Positions 16,846-26,132 are shown, counted from the first letter of the stretch. The stretch: 64,000 bases of DNA from an uncultured Treponema sp. (GCF_946187725.1 NZ_CAMHSK010000002.1:122848-186847); one strand, 5' to 3'. Program-made: numbers and translations. The notes: generated by a model from the sequence alone, not told the origin.

Positions 16846-19800
16846 ATGAATATAAAAAAGTTTTTACTTTCCCTTTTCATTTTGCCGGCGTTTTTAACAA
16901 ACGGATTTTCACAGTCAGCTGCTAACGGAAATGTTGATCAGACCTTCCTTAACGATTTTGTTCACAGAAAATGGACTACGGCGGACGGTCTTCCAGGCAT
17001 GACCATAACGGCAATCATGCAGGATCAAAAAGGCTATATCTACATCGGAACCTACGACGGTCTTGTTCGTTTCGATGGCGTTGAATTCATAAATTTTACC
17101 CGAACAATTGACCCGAAATACGATTTTTCATCAGTCCGCTCGATTTTTCAGGATTCGGACGACAATCTTTGGGTCGGACACAACGATGAAGGCGTTTCGT
17201 GCATCATGCCGGACGGGCGAATCATCAAATACACCACGCACCAGGGATTGCCGCACAATTCAATCCGTGCAATCTGCGAAGACTTCGACCACAATATCTG
17301 GCTCGGTACGGCTTCGGGGCTCTGCTATCTCACACCCACAAGAGAAATTCTCTACCCCAACGGCTTAAAGGAACTCGGTCAGGACACAATTCAGGTATCA
17401 AAAATGTACTGCGATACCGCCGGAAGAATTTGGATTACCACGGCTATTCCGAACGAACTTTTCGTCTATTCAAACCGCAAGCTGGAACAGTTCAAAGGAA
17501 TCACAAAAATCAAAGATCCTTCCGTAAACGAAGTCAGTCAGGATAAAAGCGGTGCGTTTTGGTTCGGAGTTGCCCCTCACTACGCGGTAAGAATCAAGGA
17601 TACAGAAGAAACAGTCTTTGACATCGGGCATGACCATCTTGAAGGAACAGTCGTAAATTCAATTCTTCAGGATTCAGCAGGTGATTACTGGTTCGCATCT
17701 GATTCAGGGGCTACCGTAATCCACAACGGACTTTACACCTACTACGACAAAAGGAACGGCATCCCAGACGATTACATCAACAGCATCTTTGAGGACAGGG
17801 AAGGCAACATCTGGATTGCATACAACCGAGGCGGAATCGAAAAGCTCAGCCACGGAAAATTCCGGACTATCACAATGCCAACTGCTGTAAACGCCATCTG
17901 TGAGGACAATATTCGGTCAGTGACCTGGCTTGGTGCAGATGACGGCCTTTACTGCTTCAAGGACAATTCTTTCGTAGAAAATGAAATCACAGAACTGTGC
18001 AAGGGTTCACGAATCCGCCATGTCGGAATGACGGCCGACAATGAGCTTTTAATCTCAGCATACGCAAACTTCACTCAAATCAGAGTTCTTCCAAACAATG
18101 AAATCAATGTCTGGACTACAGAAAACGGGCTTGTCGGCGGCAAGGCCAGGGTCGCAATCAAATCAAGCAAAGGCGACTATTACATCGGAACCACACAGGG
18201 CTTGAGCATAATCAGCAATGGCGGAACTTCATTTACCTCAATCACGCGTGAAAACGGACTTGAAAATGAATTCATCATGTGCCTCTTTGAAGACAAAAAA
18301 GGCCAAATCTGGGTCGGAACTGACGGCGGCGGTGTCTACCTCATTCAGGACATGAGCCTTGCAAAGCACTACACTTCACAGCAAGGGCTTGCGGGCAACA
18401 TCATCTTCAAGATTTCAGAGATTGAAAACAGCGGAATATGGATTACAACAGGAACAGGAATTTCTAAATTTATAGAAGAAAATGATTCATTCTACAATTT
18501 CAGCTCATCAAACGGCCTAGGCACGGACGGCGTTTTCCAGATGCTATGCGATTATACGCAGACAGTCTGGATGACAAGCAATAAGGGTATCCTTTCAACT
18601 AACCTTTCAAACTTTGAAGATGTAATCAGCGGCAAAAAAAGCAAAGTCACCGCAAAATATTACGGAAATTCGGACGGTCTTGTAACAGGCGGAGTCACAT
18701 CAACTTCAGTATCAACCAAAGATTCTCTCGGCCGAATTTGGTTCACTCTTATCGACGGATTTGCAATCTACAATCCGGTAAAATCCGGCAAAAATCAGAA
18801 AGCACCTCAAATCGAAATTCAGGAATATTCTATAGACAGCGTTCGAAAAGACTACCACGGCGAAACAATTGTTCTTGAACCGTCAGCAAAACGACTCAGC
18901 ATCAAATTCACTGGTCTAAGCTTCATTTCTTCTGATCAGATGCGTTTCTGCTACCGGCTCGCAGACTTTGAACAAGAATACTCTGAATGGTCTCAGAACA
19001 GAACGGTCTCATACACAAACCTTCGTCCGGGAACCTACGAGTTCACAGTAATTTCTCAGAACAGCGATGATATCACAAGTGAACCGAGCATGCCAATCAC
19101 AATCATCAAAAAACCTTACATCTGGCAGCTAACCTGGTTCTGGGTTTTAATCGCACTCTTCATAATCGGAGTTGCCGGATTAAGCGTCCGTCATAAAATC
19201 CGAAAAATGCGCCGTTATCAGATTGAACTGGAACAGAAAGTTGAAGAGCGGACTCATGACCTCAAGCTCGAAAAAGAAAAATCAGAGAGCCTTCTTCTAA
19301 ACATTCTTCCGGCAGAAGTTGCAAAAGAGCTTACGGAGCACCCGAATCAGACAATCGCTAAAAAATTCCCGAATGTCACGGTTCTTTTCACGGACATCGT
19401 AGGCTTCACAAAAATGAGCGATGGAATGAGTGCAGAAGCAGTAGTCACCATGCTCAACAAGATGATTTCAAAATTCGATGAGCGGGCAAAGCGTGAAGGA
19501 ATCGAAAAAATCAAGACCATCGGTGACGCTTACATGGCAGCAACAGGCCTTACGGAAGAAAAAAACAATGACGGCGCAAAGAAAATGATAAAATACGCAC
19601 GGGGCCTTCTTGAAGATGTCAAGGCTTTCAACGAATCATCCCCTGTAAAAATCCAGATTCGTCTCGGAATCAACAGCGGAAATCTTGTTGCCGGCGTAAT
19701 CGGAAAATCAAAGTTCATCTACGATATCTGGGGAGACACGGTAAATGTCGCAAGCCGAATGGAAAGCACAGGCGAACCGATGAAAATCCATGTCACCGAA

Positions 19801-19896
19801 TCAACCTATGCTCAGACTAAAGACACATTCACCTACAGTGAAGGCGTTGAAGTCGAAGTCAAAGGCAAGGGCGAGATGAAGACTTATTTCTTATAA
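16846..19896 (+). CDS. Membrane adenylate cyclase with periplasmic double beta-propeller and Y_Y_Y sensor
   Basis: A 1016-residue fusion. After a signal peptide (1 to about 23), about 14 two-component-regulator propeller repeats run to about residue 640, for example GYIYIGTYDGLVRFDG and NIWLGTASGLCYL. This fits two seven-bladed propellers. A Y_Y_Y domain follows (about 655-755), then one TM helix (about 761-782), a short coiled coil and a class III cyclase domain (about 840-1016). Cyclase residues are complete: metal ligands D850 and D894, transition-state N967 and R971. K890 (IKTIGD) and D960 (YDIWGD) specify ATP, so the product should be cAMP. The sensor half matches hybrid two-component sensors of Bacteroidetes that detect glycans, but the output is cyclase rather than kinase. 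The neighbouring sugar genes suggest a carbohydrate signal; this is inference. Confidence 0.9.
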   Translation: MNIKKFLLSLFILPAFLTNGFSQSAANGNVDQTFLNDFVHRKWTTADGLPGMTITAIMQDQKGYIYIGTYDGLVRFDGVEFINFTRTIDPKYDFSSVRSIFQDSDDNLWVGHNDEGVSCIMPDGRIIKYTTHQGLPHNSIRAICEDFDHNIWLGTASGLCYLTPTREILYPNGLKELGQDTIQVSKMYCDTAGRIWITTAIPNELFVYSNRKLEQFKGITKIKDPSVNEVSQDKSGAFWFGVAPHYAVRIKDTEETVFDIGHDHLEGTVVNSILQDSAGDYWFASDSGATVIHNGLYTYYDKRNGIPDDYINSIFEDREGNIWIAYNRGGIEKLSHGKFRTITMPTAVNAICEDNIRSVTWLGADDGLYCFKDNSFVENEITELCKGSRIRHVGMTADNELLISAYANFTQIRVLPNNEINVWTTENGLVGGKARVAIKSSKGDYYIGTTQGLSIISNGGTSFTSITRENGLENEFIMCLFEDKKGQIWVGTDGGGVYLIQDMSLAKHYTSQQGLAGNIIFKISEIENSGIWITTGTGISKFIEENDSFYNFSSSNGLGTDGVFQMLCDYTQTVWMTSNKGILSTNLSNFEDVISGKKSKVTAKYYGNSDGLVTGGVTSTSVSTKDSLGRIWFTLIDGFAIYNPVKSGKNQKAPQIEIQEYSIDSVRKDYHGETIVLEPSAKRLSIKFTGLSFISSDQMRFCYRLADFEQEYSEWSQNRTVSYTNLRPGTYEFTVISQNSDDITSEPSMPITIIKKPYIWQLTWFWVLIALFIIGVAGLSVRHKIRKMRRYQIELEQKVEERTHDLKLEKEKSESLLLNILPAEVAKELTEHPNQTIAKKFPNVTVLFTDIVGFTKMSDGMSAEAVVTMLNKMISKFDERAKREGIEKIKTIGDAYMAATGLTEEKNNDGAKKMIKYARGLLEDVKAFNESSPVKIQIRLGINSGNLVAGVIGKSKFIYDIWGDTVNVASRMESTGEPMKIHVTESTYAQTKDTFTYSEGVEVEVKGKGEMKTYFL

Positions 19897-19943
19897 TAAC
19901 GATTAGATGAGTTTCACCCGCTGTATAATAAAAAATGATTCTG

Positions 19944-19952
19944 TGATATAAT
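19944..19952 (+). promoter_or_regulatory. Extended -10 promoter of the NSS transporter gene
   Basis: TGATATAAT is an extended -10, with TATAAT at 19947-19952. No convincing -35 is seen. The ATG at 19961 follows after eight bases of pyrimidine-rich sequence with no Shine-Dalgarno. An A start at 19961 would make the mRNA leaderless. Confidence 0.5.
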
Positions 19953-19960
19953 CTTTTCTC

Positions 19961-21334
19961 ATGGAAAACAGAGAAAATTTCAAATCACGCTTAGGATTCA
20001 TTATGACTTCAGCCGGTTGTGCAATCGGTCTCGGCAATGTCTGGAGATTTCCTTTCATCACAGGTCAGTACGGCGGGGCAGCATTCGTCCTCTTTTACTT
20101 AATATTTCTTGTTTTGCTGGGTTCCCCAATCATGGTCATGGAATTTGCCGTTGGGCGGGCAAGCGGTAAGAGCGCTGTCCGTTCGTTTCACGCACTGGAA
20201 CCACAAGGCAGCAAGTGGCATATATTCGGTTATTTTGCAGCTGCAGGCAACTACATCCTCATGATGTTTTATACCACGGTTGCAGGCTGGATGTTCTCGT
20301 ACATTTTCAAAAGTGCGTCAGGCACATTTTCGGCTTTAAGCGCAGATGAAATCGGCACAGTCTTCACGAACATGCTTTCAAATCCGGTGGAACAGCTTGC
20401 ATGGATGGCAGCGGCTGTCATAATCGGTTTTCTAATCTGTCTTGGCGGTCTAAAAAATGGCGTAGAAAAAGCCTCAACAATCATCATGACAAGCCTTCTT
20501 GTCCTCATGCTCGTGCTTGTGTTCCGCTCGCTAACACTTCCCGGTGCCGAAAAGGGCCTTGCTTTCTATCTTAAACCAGATTTTTCAAAAATGACGGAAA
20601 ACGGTCTCGGCGAAGTAATTTTTGCAGCCATGGGGCAGGCATTTTTCACTCTGTCACTCGGAATCGGAGCACTGGCAATTTTTGGAAGCTATATCGGAAA
20701 AGAAAAATCACTCACTGGTGAAGCAATCAACATAATCGCTCTGGACACTTTTGTTGCCCTCATGGCAGGATTCATCATTTTTCCGGCTTGTTTTGCTTTT
20801 GGCGTAAATCCTGGGCAGGGACCGGGCCTCATCTTCATTACCCTTCCGAACATTTTCAATTCAATGTTCTGGGGAAGGCTTTGGGGCACGCTTTTCTTCG
20901 TATTCATGTCATTTGCGGCACTTTCAACAGTTATTGCCGTCTTTGAAAACATAATCGCATTTGCAATGGACATGCTCGGATGGAGCCGCAAAAAGTCTGT
21001 CATCGTCAACATGATACTGATTTTCATTCTTTCGATTCCATGTGCACTTGGCTTCAATCTCTGGAGCGGCTTTCAGATTCCTGGAATCGGAAACATTCAG
21101 GACCTCGAAGATTTCTTCGTATCAAACAATCTTCTTCCGCTTGGCTCACTCGTTTACCTTGTTTTCTGTACCTCACGCTACGGCTGGGGATTCAAAAACT
21201 TCATCGAAGAAGCAGACACTGGAAGCGGCTTGAAATTCCCAAAAATCTTCCGTCCGTATGTTAAATGGATCCTTCCTTTAATCGTAATTGTGATTTGGGC
21301 TGTCGGATATATTCAGAAATTCATACTAAAATAG
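19961..21334 (+). CDS. NSS-family sodium-dependent amino-acid/neurotransmitter-type symporter
   Basis: A 457-residue integral membrane protein with about 11-12 TM helices. The family signature is clear in TM1: GCAIGLGNVWRFPFITGQYG, the unwound sodium- and substrate-binding segment as in LeuT. Bacterial NSS members of this length take up amino acids with sodium, often Trp, Tyr, Leu or Ala. The substrate cannot be read here. It starts 64 bases after the cyclase gene with its own -10 box, and overlaps no other gene. The HAD phosphatase follows 7 bases later, probably in the same transcript. Confidence 0.9.
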   Translation: MENRENFKSRLGFIMTSAGCAIGLGNVWRFPFITGQYGGAAFVLFYLIFLVLLGSPIMVMEFAVGRASGKSAVRSFHALEPQGSKWHIFGYFAAAGNYILMMFYTTVAGWMFSYIFKSASGTFSALSADEIGTVFTNMLSNPVEQLAWMAAAVIIGFLICLGGLKNGVEKASTIIMTSLLVLMLVLVFRSLTLPGAEKGLAFYLKPDFSKMTENGLGEVIFAAMGQAFFTLSLGIGALAIFGSYIGKEKSLTGEAINIIALDTFVALMAGFIIFPACFAFGVNPGQGPGLIFITLPNIFNSMFWGRLWGTLFFVFMSFAALSTVIAVFENIIAFAMDMLGWSRKKSVIVNMILIFILSIPCALGFNLWSGFQIPGIGNIQDLEDFFVSNNLLPLGSLVYLVFCTSRYGWGFKNFIEEADTGSGLKFPKIFRPYVKWILPLIVIVIWAVGYIQKFILK

Positions 21335-21341
21335 GACACAC

Positions 21342-22169
21342 ATGACTTCAGAAAAACTTGATGTTAAGCTGATTGCACTCGATTTGGACGATACCCTCTT
21401 AAACGATGAGCGGCAGATTTCAGACGGAAATGTCGCCGCACTTCGGGAATGTGCACAAAAAGGGATTTACATCGTCCTCTGCTCAGGCCGTGCCGAAAAT
21501 GCAATCCTTCCTTTTGTTCGCCGACTTGAAATTGCGGGCATGGAAGCCGGAAAATTCATAATTGCAATTAACGGATGCTCAATTTTCGACATGCATAAAC
21601 GGCAACAGATTTTTTGCCGCAAAGTTGAAAGCGAAATTCTGCTCAGAACAAACCAGATTGCTGAAGAACGCGGTCTCAGGAGCGAAGTCTACACACCAGA
21701 CACAATCTATTATCGCGAAGAAACAAAATGGACACGGCTTGATGTCGAAATGTGCGGATTAAAAGGCGAAGTTGTAAACGATTACGAAGATTTTCTGAAA
21801 CAGGGATTCACAAAAATGCTCGTCCCAGGCGACCCGGCTGAACTTCAGGAATTGCAGAAAGCCTTAAAAGCCGAATTCGGAGAACGGGCTGTAATCTTTA
21901 CAAGTAAGCCGTACTTCCTCGAAATTCTTCCGCCAAACTGCGGCAAAGGCGAAGCCGTTGAATGGCTTTCAAAACAGCTCGGTTTTGGGCTAGAACGGTG
22001 CATGGGCTTTGGTGACAGCATGAACGATGAAAGCCTTATCAGAATGGCGGGCTATGGAGTCGCGCTCTGCAACGGCCTTGATGAAATCAAAAAAATCGCC
22101 GATTTCGTGACTGATTTTGACAACAATCATGACGGTGTCGGCGATTTTTTAAGGAAACATGTTCTTTAA
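21342..22169 (+). CDS. HAD-superfamily Cof-type sugar/nucleotide phosphatase
   Basis: A 275-residue HAD hydrolase of the Cof/YidA group. Motif I is IALDLDDTLL with the nucleophile and acid Asp pair. Motif II is VLCSGR, and motif IV is MGFGDSMNDESLIRMAG. The C2-type cap lies between motifs II and III. Members dephosphorylate sugar phosphates or flavin and pyridoxal phosphates with low specificity. The protein ends in DGVGDFLRKHVL, as is usual for Cof proteins. It is probably co-transcribed with the NSS symporter, and its 3' end lies 12 bases from the convergent phosphatase gene. Confidence 0.9.
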   Translation: MTSEKLDVKLIALDLDDTLLNDERQISDGNVAALRECAQKGIYIVLCSGRAENAILPFVRRLEIAGMEAGKFIIAINGCSIFDMHKRQQIFCRKVESEILLRTNQIAEERGLRSEVYTPDTIYYREETKWTRLDVEMCGLKGEVVNDYEDFLKQGFTKMLVPGDPAELQELQKALKAEFGERAVIFTSKPYFLEILPPNCGKGEAVEWLSKQLGFGLERCMGFGDSMNDESLIRMAGYGVALCNGLDEIKKIADFVTDFDNNHDGVGDFLRKHVL

Positions 22170-22181
22170 GCAGTTTTGACT

Positions 22182-24215
22182 TTATTTTTTCTGCAGGACG
22201 ATGACTGTAAGGTCGTCGTTTGCAGGAACGCCATCCGTAAAGGCCTTAAAGTCTTCAAGCAAGGAATCAAGTTTTTGATGTGCGTTTCCATCGGCTTTTG
22301 CGAAGGCTTTAGTAATTCCCTCGTAACCGTATTCTTCTCCGTTCTTATTCCTTGACTCAGAAAGGCAGTCTGTGTAAAGCAAAATACTGTCTCCACTTTT
22401 GACAGAAAAGCCGATTGCCGAATATTCAGGCTCAAGCATAGGAATTCCAATCAGGCCGCCACTTCCGCTCTTTCCATCAACTTCGATTGGAACGGTTTTT
22501 CCGCTGCTTCCAGAACGGAAGAATGCCTTTGGATGACCAGCGCTCAAATATTCAACTTTATTGCCTTTGAGGCGAAGCATAACACCTGTCAGATAGTTTT
22601 CGATATCGCCCTTCTCTTCACCAATCTGCTTGTTGATTTCACTCATAACATTTGCAAGAGGTTCATTCAGGCCGTCATGGAATTTGCGGTCAATTACGGT
22701 TTTTGCAAGCATCGTTACAAGACCAGATGCGATTCCATGACCGGAAACATCAAACAAACCGACTCCGTTCAAAACATTCTTGTGAACAAAGAAATCGTAC
22801 AAATCCCCGGAAACCCCCGCCATCGGTGTAAAATGCCATGCAATATCCCAATCCTCAAATTCAGGAAGAGAACTCTGATAAAAACTTCGCTGTACATAAA
22901 CCGCAAGCTGCATGTCACGGTCAGCTCGTCTTTTTGCGGTAAAGAGCTCTTCATTCGTGAGCGAAAGCTGCTCGTTCGATTCAGAAAGTTCTTTTGTACG
23001 GTCAGCGACTTCTTTTTCGAGGTTTTTATTAAGATACTCGACTTCAAGCTTTGAATTTGCAAAACGGTTCGCCATTATGAACAAAAGGGTCAGGATTACA
23101 AGCTGCCATCCGATTGAAGAAATATACGGAAAATCATAAAGATTTAGCACAGAGTGAATCAAAAAGTCAAGCACAACAGCAAGAACAAGCGGAGAAAATC
23201 CAATCAAAAGAGTAAGCGAATCCCGCTGTTTTTGAACGACTTTTCCAACAAGAATTATGATTATGTAGAGCATCGGCGGAATAAGCATCGCCTGCAAAAG
23301 TGGCTGCATCTGCCTGAGAACACGATATGAAGGACAGCACAAAACGATAAAGACCGGCACAACTGCAAAAACAACGCGCGCAATGAAAATCGGTTTTCTG
23401 TCGTTTCGTTTCAGGAAGCTGTTGATATACATTGTGACGAGGAAAGGCAAAAGATACGGCAGTCCGCTTGAAAAAATCTTCTGGAACCACAGGAAGGAAA
23501 TGTTCTCACCGGTAAAGCTCGGAATCTCTACATTATAGAAAACAAAGAGATAAATTGACGAAATCACATTTATAAGACCGAATGCGAAATTGTCTTTTTC
23601 AGTTCTTGATTTTGCGTAGAGAATGAGATGATAGATACCGATTCCCAGCATGAAGAAAGCGAATACCAGCTGAATTCGGCTAGCCCAGAAAGCGACCCTT
23701 TTTGAAGCCATAGTCGCATCGTTGATTTCACCGATAAATGGATTTGAAACGATTGAGCCTTCACCGTCCACCCATATTTTTACAAGAAGAGTGTTTTCTC
23801 CGTCCGAAATAAGTTTTTCAGGAATCGAATAAAGACGACTTCGGTTCCATGCACTGAATTCATGCGGAGGAAAGAGACCTTCTCCACCAATCATCGTTCC
23901 GTTCAAGAAAGTTTCATCGGCAATCGTAATTCGACCGAGATAACAGCCAAGAAGTTTTCCTTTGAGAGACTGCGGAAGCTCGAATGTTTTTTTGAGCCAG
24001 ATATAGCCCTGAGATTCAGGAAGGAGCCGTTCAAGCTGGCTGAGCATTTCATCATCAAGTTCTTTAAAACCACTGTTATCGAATTCAGGATCATACAAAG
24101 AATAAGTCCATCCCGTATCGAGCCTGATTCGTTCAGAACCGACAGATGAACAAGCAGAAAAAAGAAACAAAGCAAAAGCCAAAAATGCCAACACGGAAAA
24201 AAACTTCTTTTTCAT
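22182..24215 (-). CDS. 7TM-DISM receptor with SpoIIE/PP2C-type serine phosphatase output
   Basis: A 677-residue membrane signalling protein. The N-terminus has a signal with a lipobox-like FLFSAC (Cys 22). An extracytoplasmic jelly-roll resembling the GH2 sugar-binding/DISMED2 fold follows (about 40-165: WLKKTFELP, AWNRSRLYSIP, LLVKIWVDGEG). Seven TM helices (about 175-400), a coiled coil (about 400-450) and a SpoIIE domain (about 465-677) complete it. Metal-binding motifs are intact: VSGDLYDFF, GLFDVSGHG, LLYTDCLSES, NDDLTVIVLQ. It should dephosphorylate a Ser/Thr phosphoprotein, typically an anti-sigma antagonist, in response to an extracytoplasmic ligand. No antagonist or anti-sigma gene is adjacent. 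Expression seems controlled by the dyad at 24255-24285. Confidence 0.88.
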   Translation of the reverse strand: MKKKFFSVLAFLAFALFLFSACSSVGSERIRLDTGWTYSLYDPEFDNSGFKELDDEMLSQLERLLPESQGYIWLKKTFELPQSLKGKLLGCYLGRITIADETFLNGTMIGGEGLFPPHEFSAWNRSRLYSIPEKLISDGENTLLVKIWVDGEGSIVSNPFIGEINDATMASKRVAFWASRIQLVFAFFMLGIGIYHLILYAKSRTEKDNFAFGLINVISSIYLFVFYNVEIPSFTGENISFLWFQKIFSSGLPYLLPFLVTMYINSFLKRNDRKPIFIARVVFAVVPVFIVLCCPSYRVLRQMQPLLQAMLIPPMLYIIIILVGKVVQKQRDSLTLLIGFSPLVLAVVLDFLIHSVLNLYDFPYISSIGWQLVILTLLFIMANRFANSKLEVEYLNKNLEKEVADRTKELSESNEQLSLTNEELFTAKRRADRDMQLAVYVQRSFYQSSLPEFEDWDIAWHFTPMAGVSGDLYDFFVHKNVLNGVGLFDVSGHGIASGLVTMLAKTVIDRKFHDGLNEPLANVMSEINKQIGEEKGDIENYLTGVMLRLKGNKVEYLSAGHPKAFFRSGSSGKTVPIEVDGKSGSGGLIGIPMLEPEYSAIGFSVKSGDSILLYTDCLSESRNKNGEEYGYEGITKAFAKADGNAHQKLDSLLEDFKAFTDGVPANDDLTVIVLQKK

Positions 24216-24254
24216 ATCAATCCTCTTTTTAAACTGATTACCAGAATTTCAGGT

Positions 24255-24310
24255 CAATTTCTGATAGTACCACTATCAGAAATTGTACAGTAATCGCAAA
24301 AAAAAGGCAA
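24255..24310 (-). promoter_or_regulatory. Promoter with a 13-base-arm palindrome over the start site of the SpoIIE-type gene
   Basis: On the minus strand, TTGCCT (24310-24305), a 17-base spacer and TACAAT (24287-24282). A perfect inverted repeat at 24255-24285, with arms CAATTTCTGATAG and CTATCAGAAATTG around TACCA, overlaps the -10 box and covers the expected transcription start. It could be an operator or, if transcribed, a 5' hairpin. Confidence 0.65.
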
Positions 24311-24376
24311 ACAATTTTGAAACTTTTTTTGATTTTTTTCGAACGATTAAGAGATTATTGCGTCAAATTCTTACCT

Positions 24377-25330
24377 TTACTGTTTTTGCCACAACATGCG
24401 GTTATTTTCAATGAAATATTTGATTTTTCCTTCTTCGTAAAGCCCTGAAAGATATGAACGAATCGTGCTTCCGATAAGGCAGAACTGACTTGTTTTAAGC
24501 GTAATACCGCTTCTGTCCGCGACCGCCTTCAAGAGTTCTTCCATTGTTTTTGGCGATTTCAGTTCGTCGAGAATCATGTCTTCAGTTTCAAGAATTGCAA
24601 GCATATTCAGCTCGGAAATTCCTTCGACATCCGTAACAATGTCTCCATGACCGGGAATAAAAAAATCAGCATCAAAAGTTGAAATTTTTCGCAGAGATTC
24701 CTTTGTTTTTGTCTCATCAAGAAGATACTGAATCCAGTGTTTTCCGATTGAATTTCGCCCAGAAAGGACATCACCGGCAAACATTACTTTTTTTCCATCA
24801 GTATCGCCTATCAAAAATCCGACCTGATCAACATAATGCCCCGGAAGCGAAATGACTTTTATAGAGATATTTTCGCTTGAATCAGCACACGGAACAAAAA
24901 TTTCACACTCACCTTCAAGAACACGGGTAACGCGACAAGGAAGTGCAAGCAGATATTTAGAGCGCAAATCATGAATCGGAGTACCGCCCCAAACAAGCTG
25001 AGTCTCAATCTCAGGAAATTCCATAAGATACGCTTCACCTTTTGAAGTCCATACCTCGCAGCCAGTTTCACGCACAAGATACGAATTTCCGCCGCAATGG
25101 TCAGCGTGCGAATGAGTATTCAGAATCGCACGGAGATTTGAGCCGGGAAAGCGTTCCTTTATGAAATCAAGAAGCCTTGCACCATTCGTTTCATCATTGC
25201 CTGAATCTACAAGATAGATGTCAAATTTTCCGTCTTGCTGAGGAATCGTGATAAGCCCCGTGTTAGTGGGCATTTTGAGGTAAAAAATATGAGTACTCAG
25301 GCGTACAAGCTGATCATTCGTTACGGACAT
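24377..25330 (-). CDS. Metallo-beta-lactamase-fold hydrolase with C-terminal winged-helix-like domain
   Basis: About 317 residues. The MBL metal motif is THSHADHCGGN, followed by LPGHYVDQVGF, FAGDVLSG and FIPGHGDIV, which complete the dinuclear site. The C-terminal 60 residues (SPKTMEELLKAV...TIRSYLSGLYEEGKIKYF) look like a winged helix, as in LACTB2-like MBL proteins. I chose the ATG at 25330 over the in-frame TTG at 25336. It begins 11 bases after the stop of the phosphoesterase gene and is probably coupled to it. The substrate is not evident; thioesterase-like or general hydrolase roles are common in this group. Confidence 0.8.
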   Translation of the reverse strand: MSVTNDQLVRLSTHIFYLKMPTNTGLITIPQQDGKFDIYLVDSGNDETNGARLLDFIKERFPGSNLRAILNTHSHADHCGGNSYLVRETGCEVWTSKGEAYLMEFPEIETQLVWGGTPIHDLRSKYLLALPCRVTRVLEGECEIFVPCADSSENISIKVISLPGHYVDQVGFLIGDTDGKKVMFAGDVLSGRNSIGKHWIQYLLDETKTKESLRKISTFDADFFIPGHGDIVTDVEGISELNMLAILETEDMILDELKSPKTMEELLKAVADRSGITLKTSQFCLIGSTIRSYLSGLYEEGKIKYFIENNRMLWQKQ

Positions 25331-25341
25331 CGGCAATACGC

Positions 25342-26037
25342 TTAGAGCTGTTTAAGTTCAGCTTTTGTGACAGACCATTTTCCGTCAGAATCCTTTTCGG
25401 CTTCGACCCAGCCATATTTGCCTTCTGCAAGAGAGCCAGGATTGATTGCCGTGCAGTCACCGATTTTTTCAATGCCCGCACTTTCGTGAATATGACCTGT
25501 CACAACAAGGAATGGAGAGCGTTTTTCGATATAAGAACGAAGTTTTTCACTTCCGACATGAATACCGTTCGGAAGAGCGTCACAAGCAGTATCTTTTGGA
25601 GGATTATGCATAATCAAAATCAGATTTGACCATTTTCCGTTCTCATCAGCACATTCTTCACTTGAATTTTCGACTACATTGTAATCAGAAAGGATTTCAT
25701 CTTCATCACGCTCAAAAGGAGTTGTTCCTGTAAATTTTGTGCCGCCACCAGAGCCGCAGATTGCAATTCCGTCAAAGAAAGCGAGTGAGCCTTGGACACT
25801 AACATCAGCATCTTCAATTTCAGAGAGGAAATCAGGATTATCGCAGTTTCCGATTACAGAAAAAATAGACTCGTGCTTTTTGAGAAGTTTTTCAAGTACA
25901 GGCTTGCCTGTTTCTTCATGCTCAAATTTTGCGAAATCACCGCCGAAAAGAACAGCATCAGCCTCTTTAAAACAAGAATCAAGTTTATCGAGATTATCCA
26001 AATCTCCGTGAATGTCGGATAGAACTAAAAATTTCAT
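25342..26037 (-). CDS. Calcineurin-like metallophosphoesterase (YfcE/MJ0936-type)
   Basis: A 231-residue cytoplasmic phosphoesterase. The metallophosphatase motifs are in order: LSDIHGDLDNL, FGGDFAKF, GNCDNP, IMHNPP, VTGHIHES and INPGSLAEG. Family members hydrolyse phosphodiesters, sometimes cyclic nucleotides. The SD TAAGGAG lies inside a small palindrome (26044-26061). It is the first gene of a two-gene unit with the MBL-fold hydrolase. Confidence 0.88.
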   Translation of the reverse strand: MKFLVLSDIHGDLDNLDKLDSCFKEADAVLFGGDFAKFEHEETGKPVLEKLLKKHESIFSVIGNCDNPDFLSEIEDADVSVQGSLAFFDGIAICGSGGGTKFTGTTPFERDEDEILSDYNVVENSSEECADENGKWSNLILIMHNPPKDTACDALPNGIHVGSEKLRSYIEKRSPFLVVTGHIHESAGIEKIGDCTAINPGSLAEGKYGWVEAEKDSDGKWSVTKAELKQL

Positions 26038-26043
26038 AAATTA

Positions 26044-26068
26044 CTCCTTACGAATAAGGAGCATTATA
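26044..26068 (-). promoter_or_regulatory. Extended -10 promoter followed by a palindrome that contains the ribosome site
   Basis: TGCTATAAT (TATAAT at 26068-26063) is an extended -10 for the phosphoesterase gene. It abuts an inverted repeat with arms CTCCTTA and TAAGGAG around CGAA (26044-26061), whose proximal arm is the Shine-Dalgarno. Transcription would start within the repeat, so an operator is more likely than an mRNA hairpin. Confidence 0.45.
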
Positions 26069-26132
26069 GCATAAATCGAGCTAAAAAACTACTGAACGCA
26101 TAAAACTGGGATGCCCCAAAAGTATGAAAAGC

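Noticed and set aside
22140-22200. Bidirectional terminator between the HAD and SpoIIE-type genes
   Set aside because: Only 12 bases separate the stops and no stable hairpin with a T run was found.
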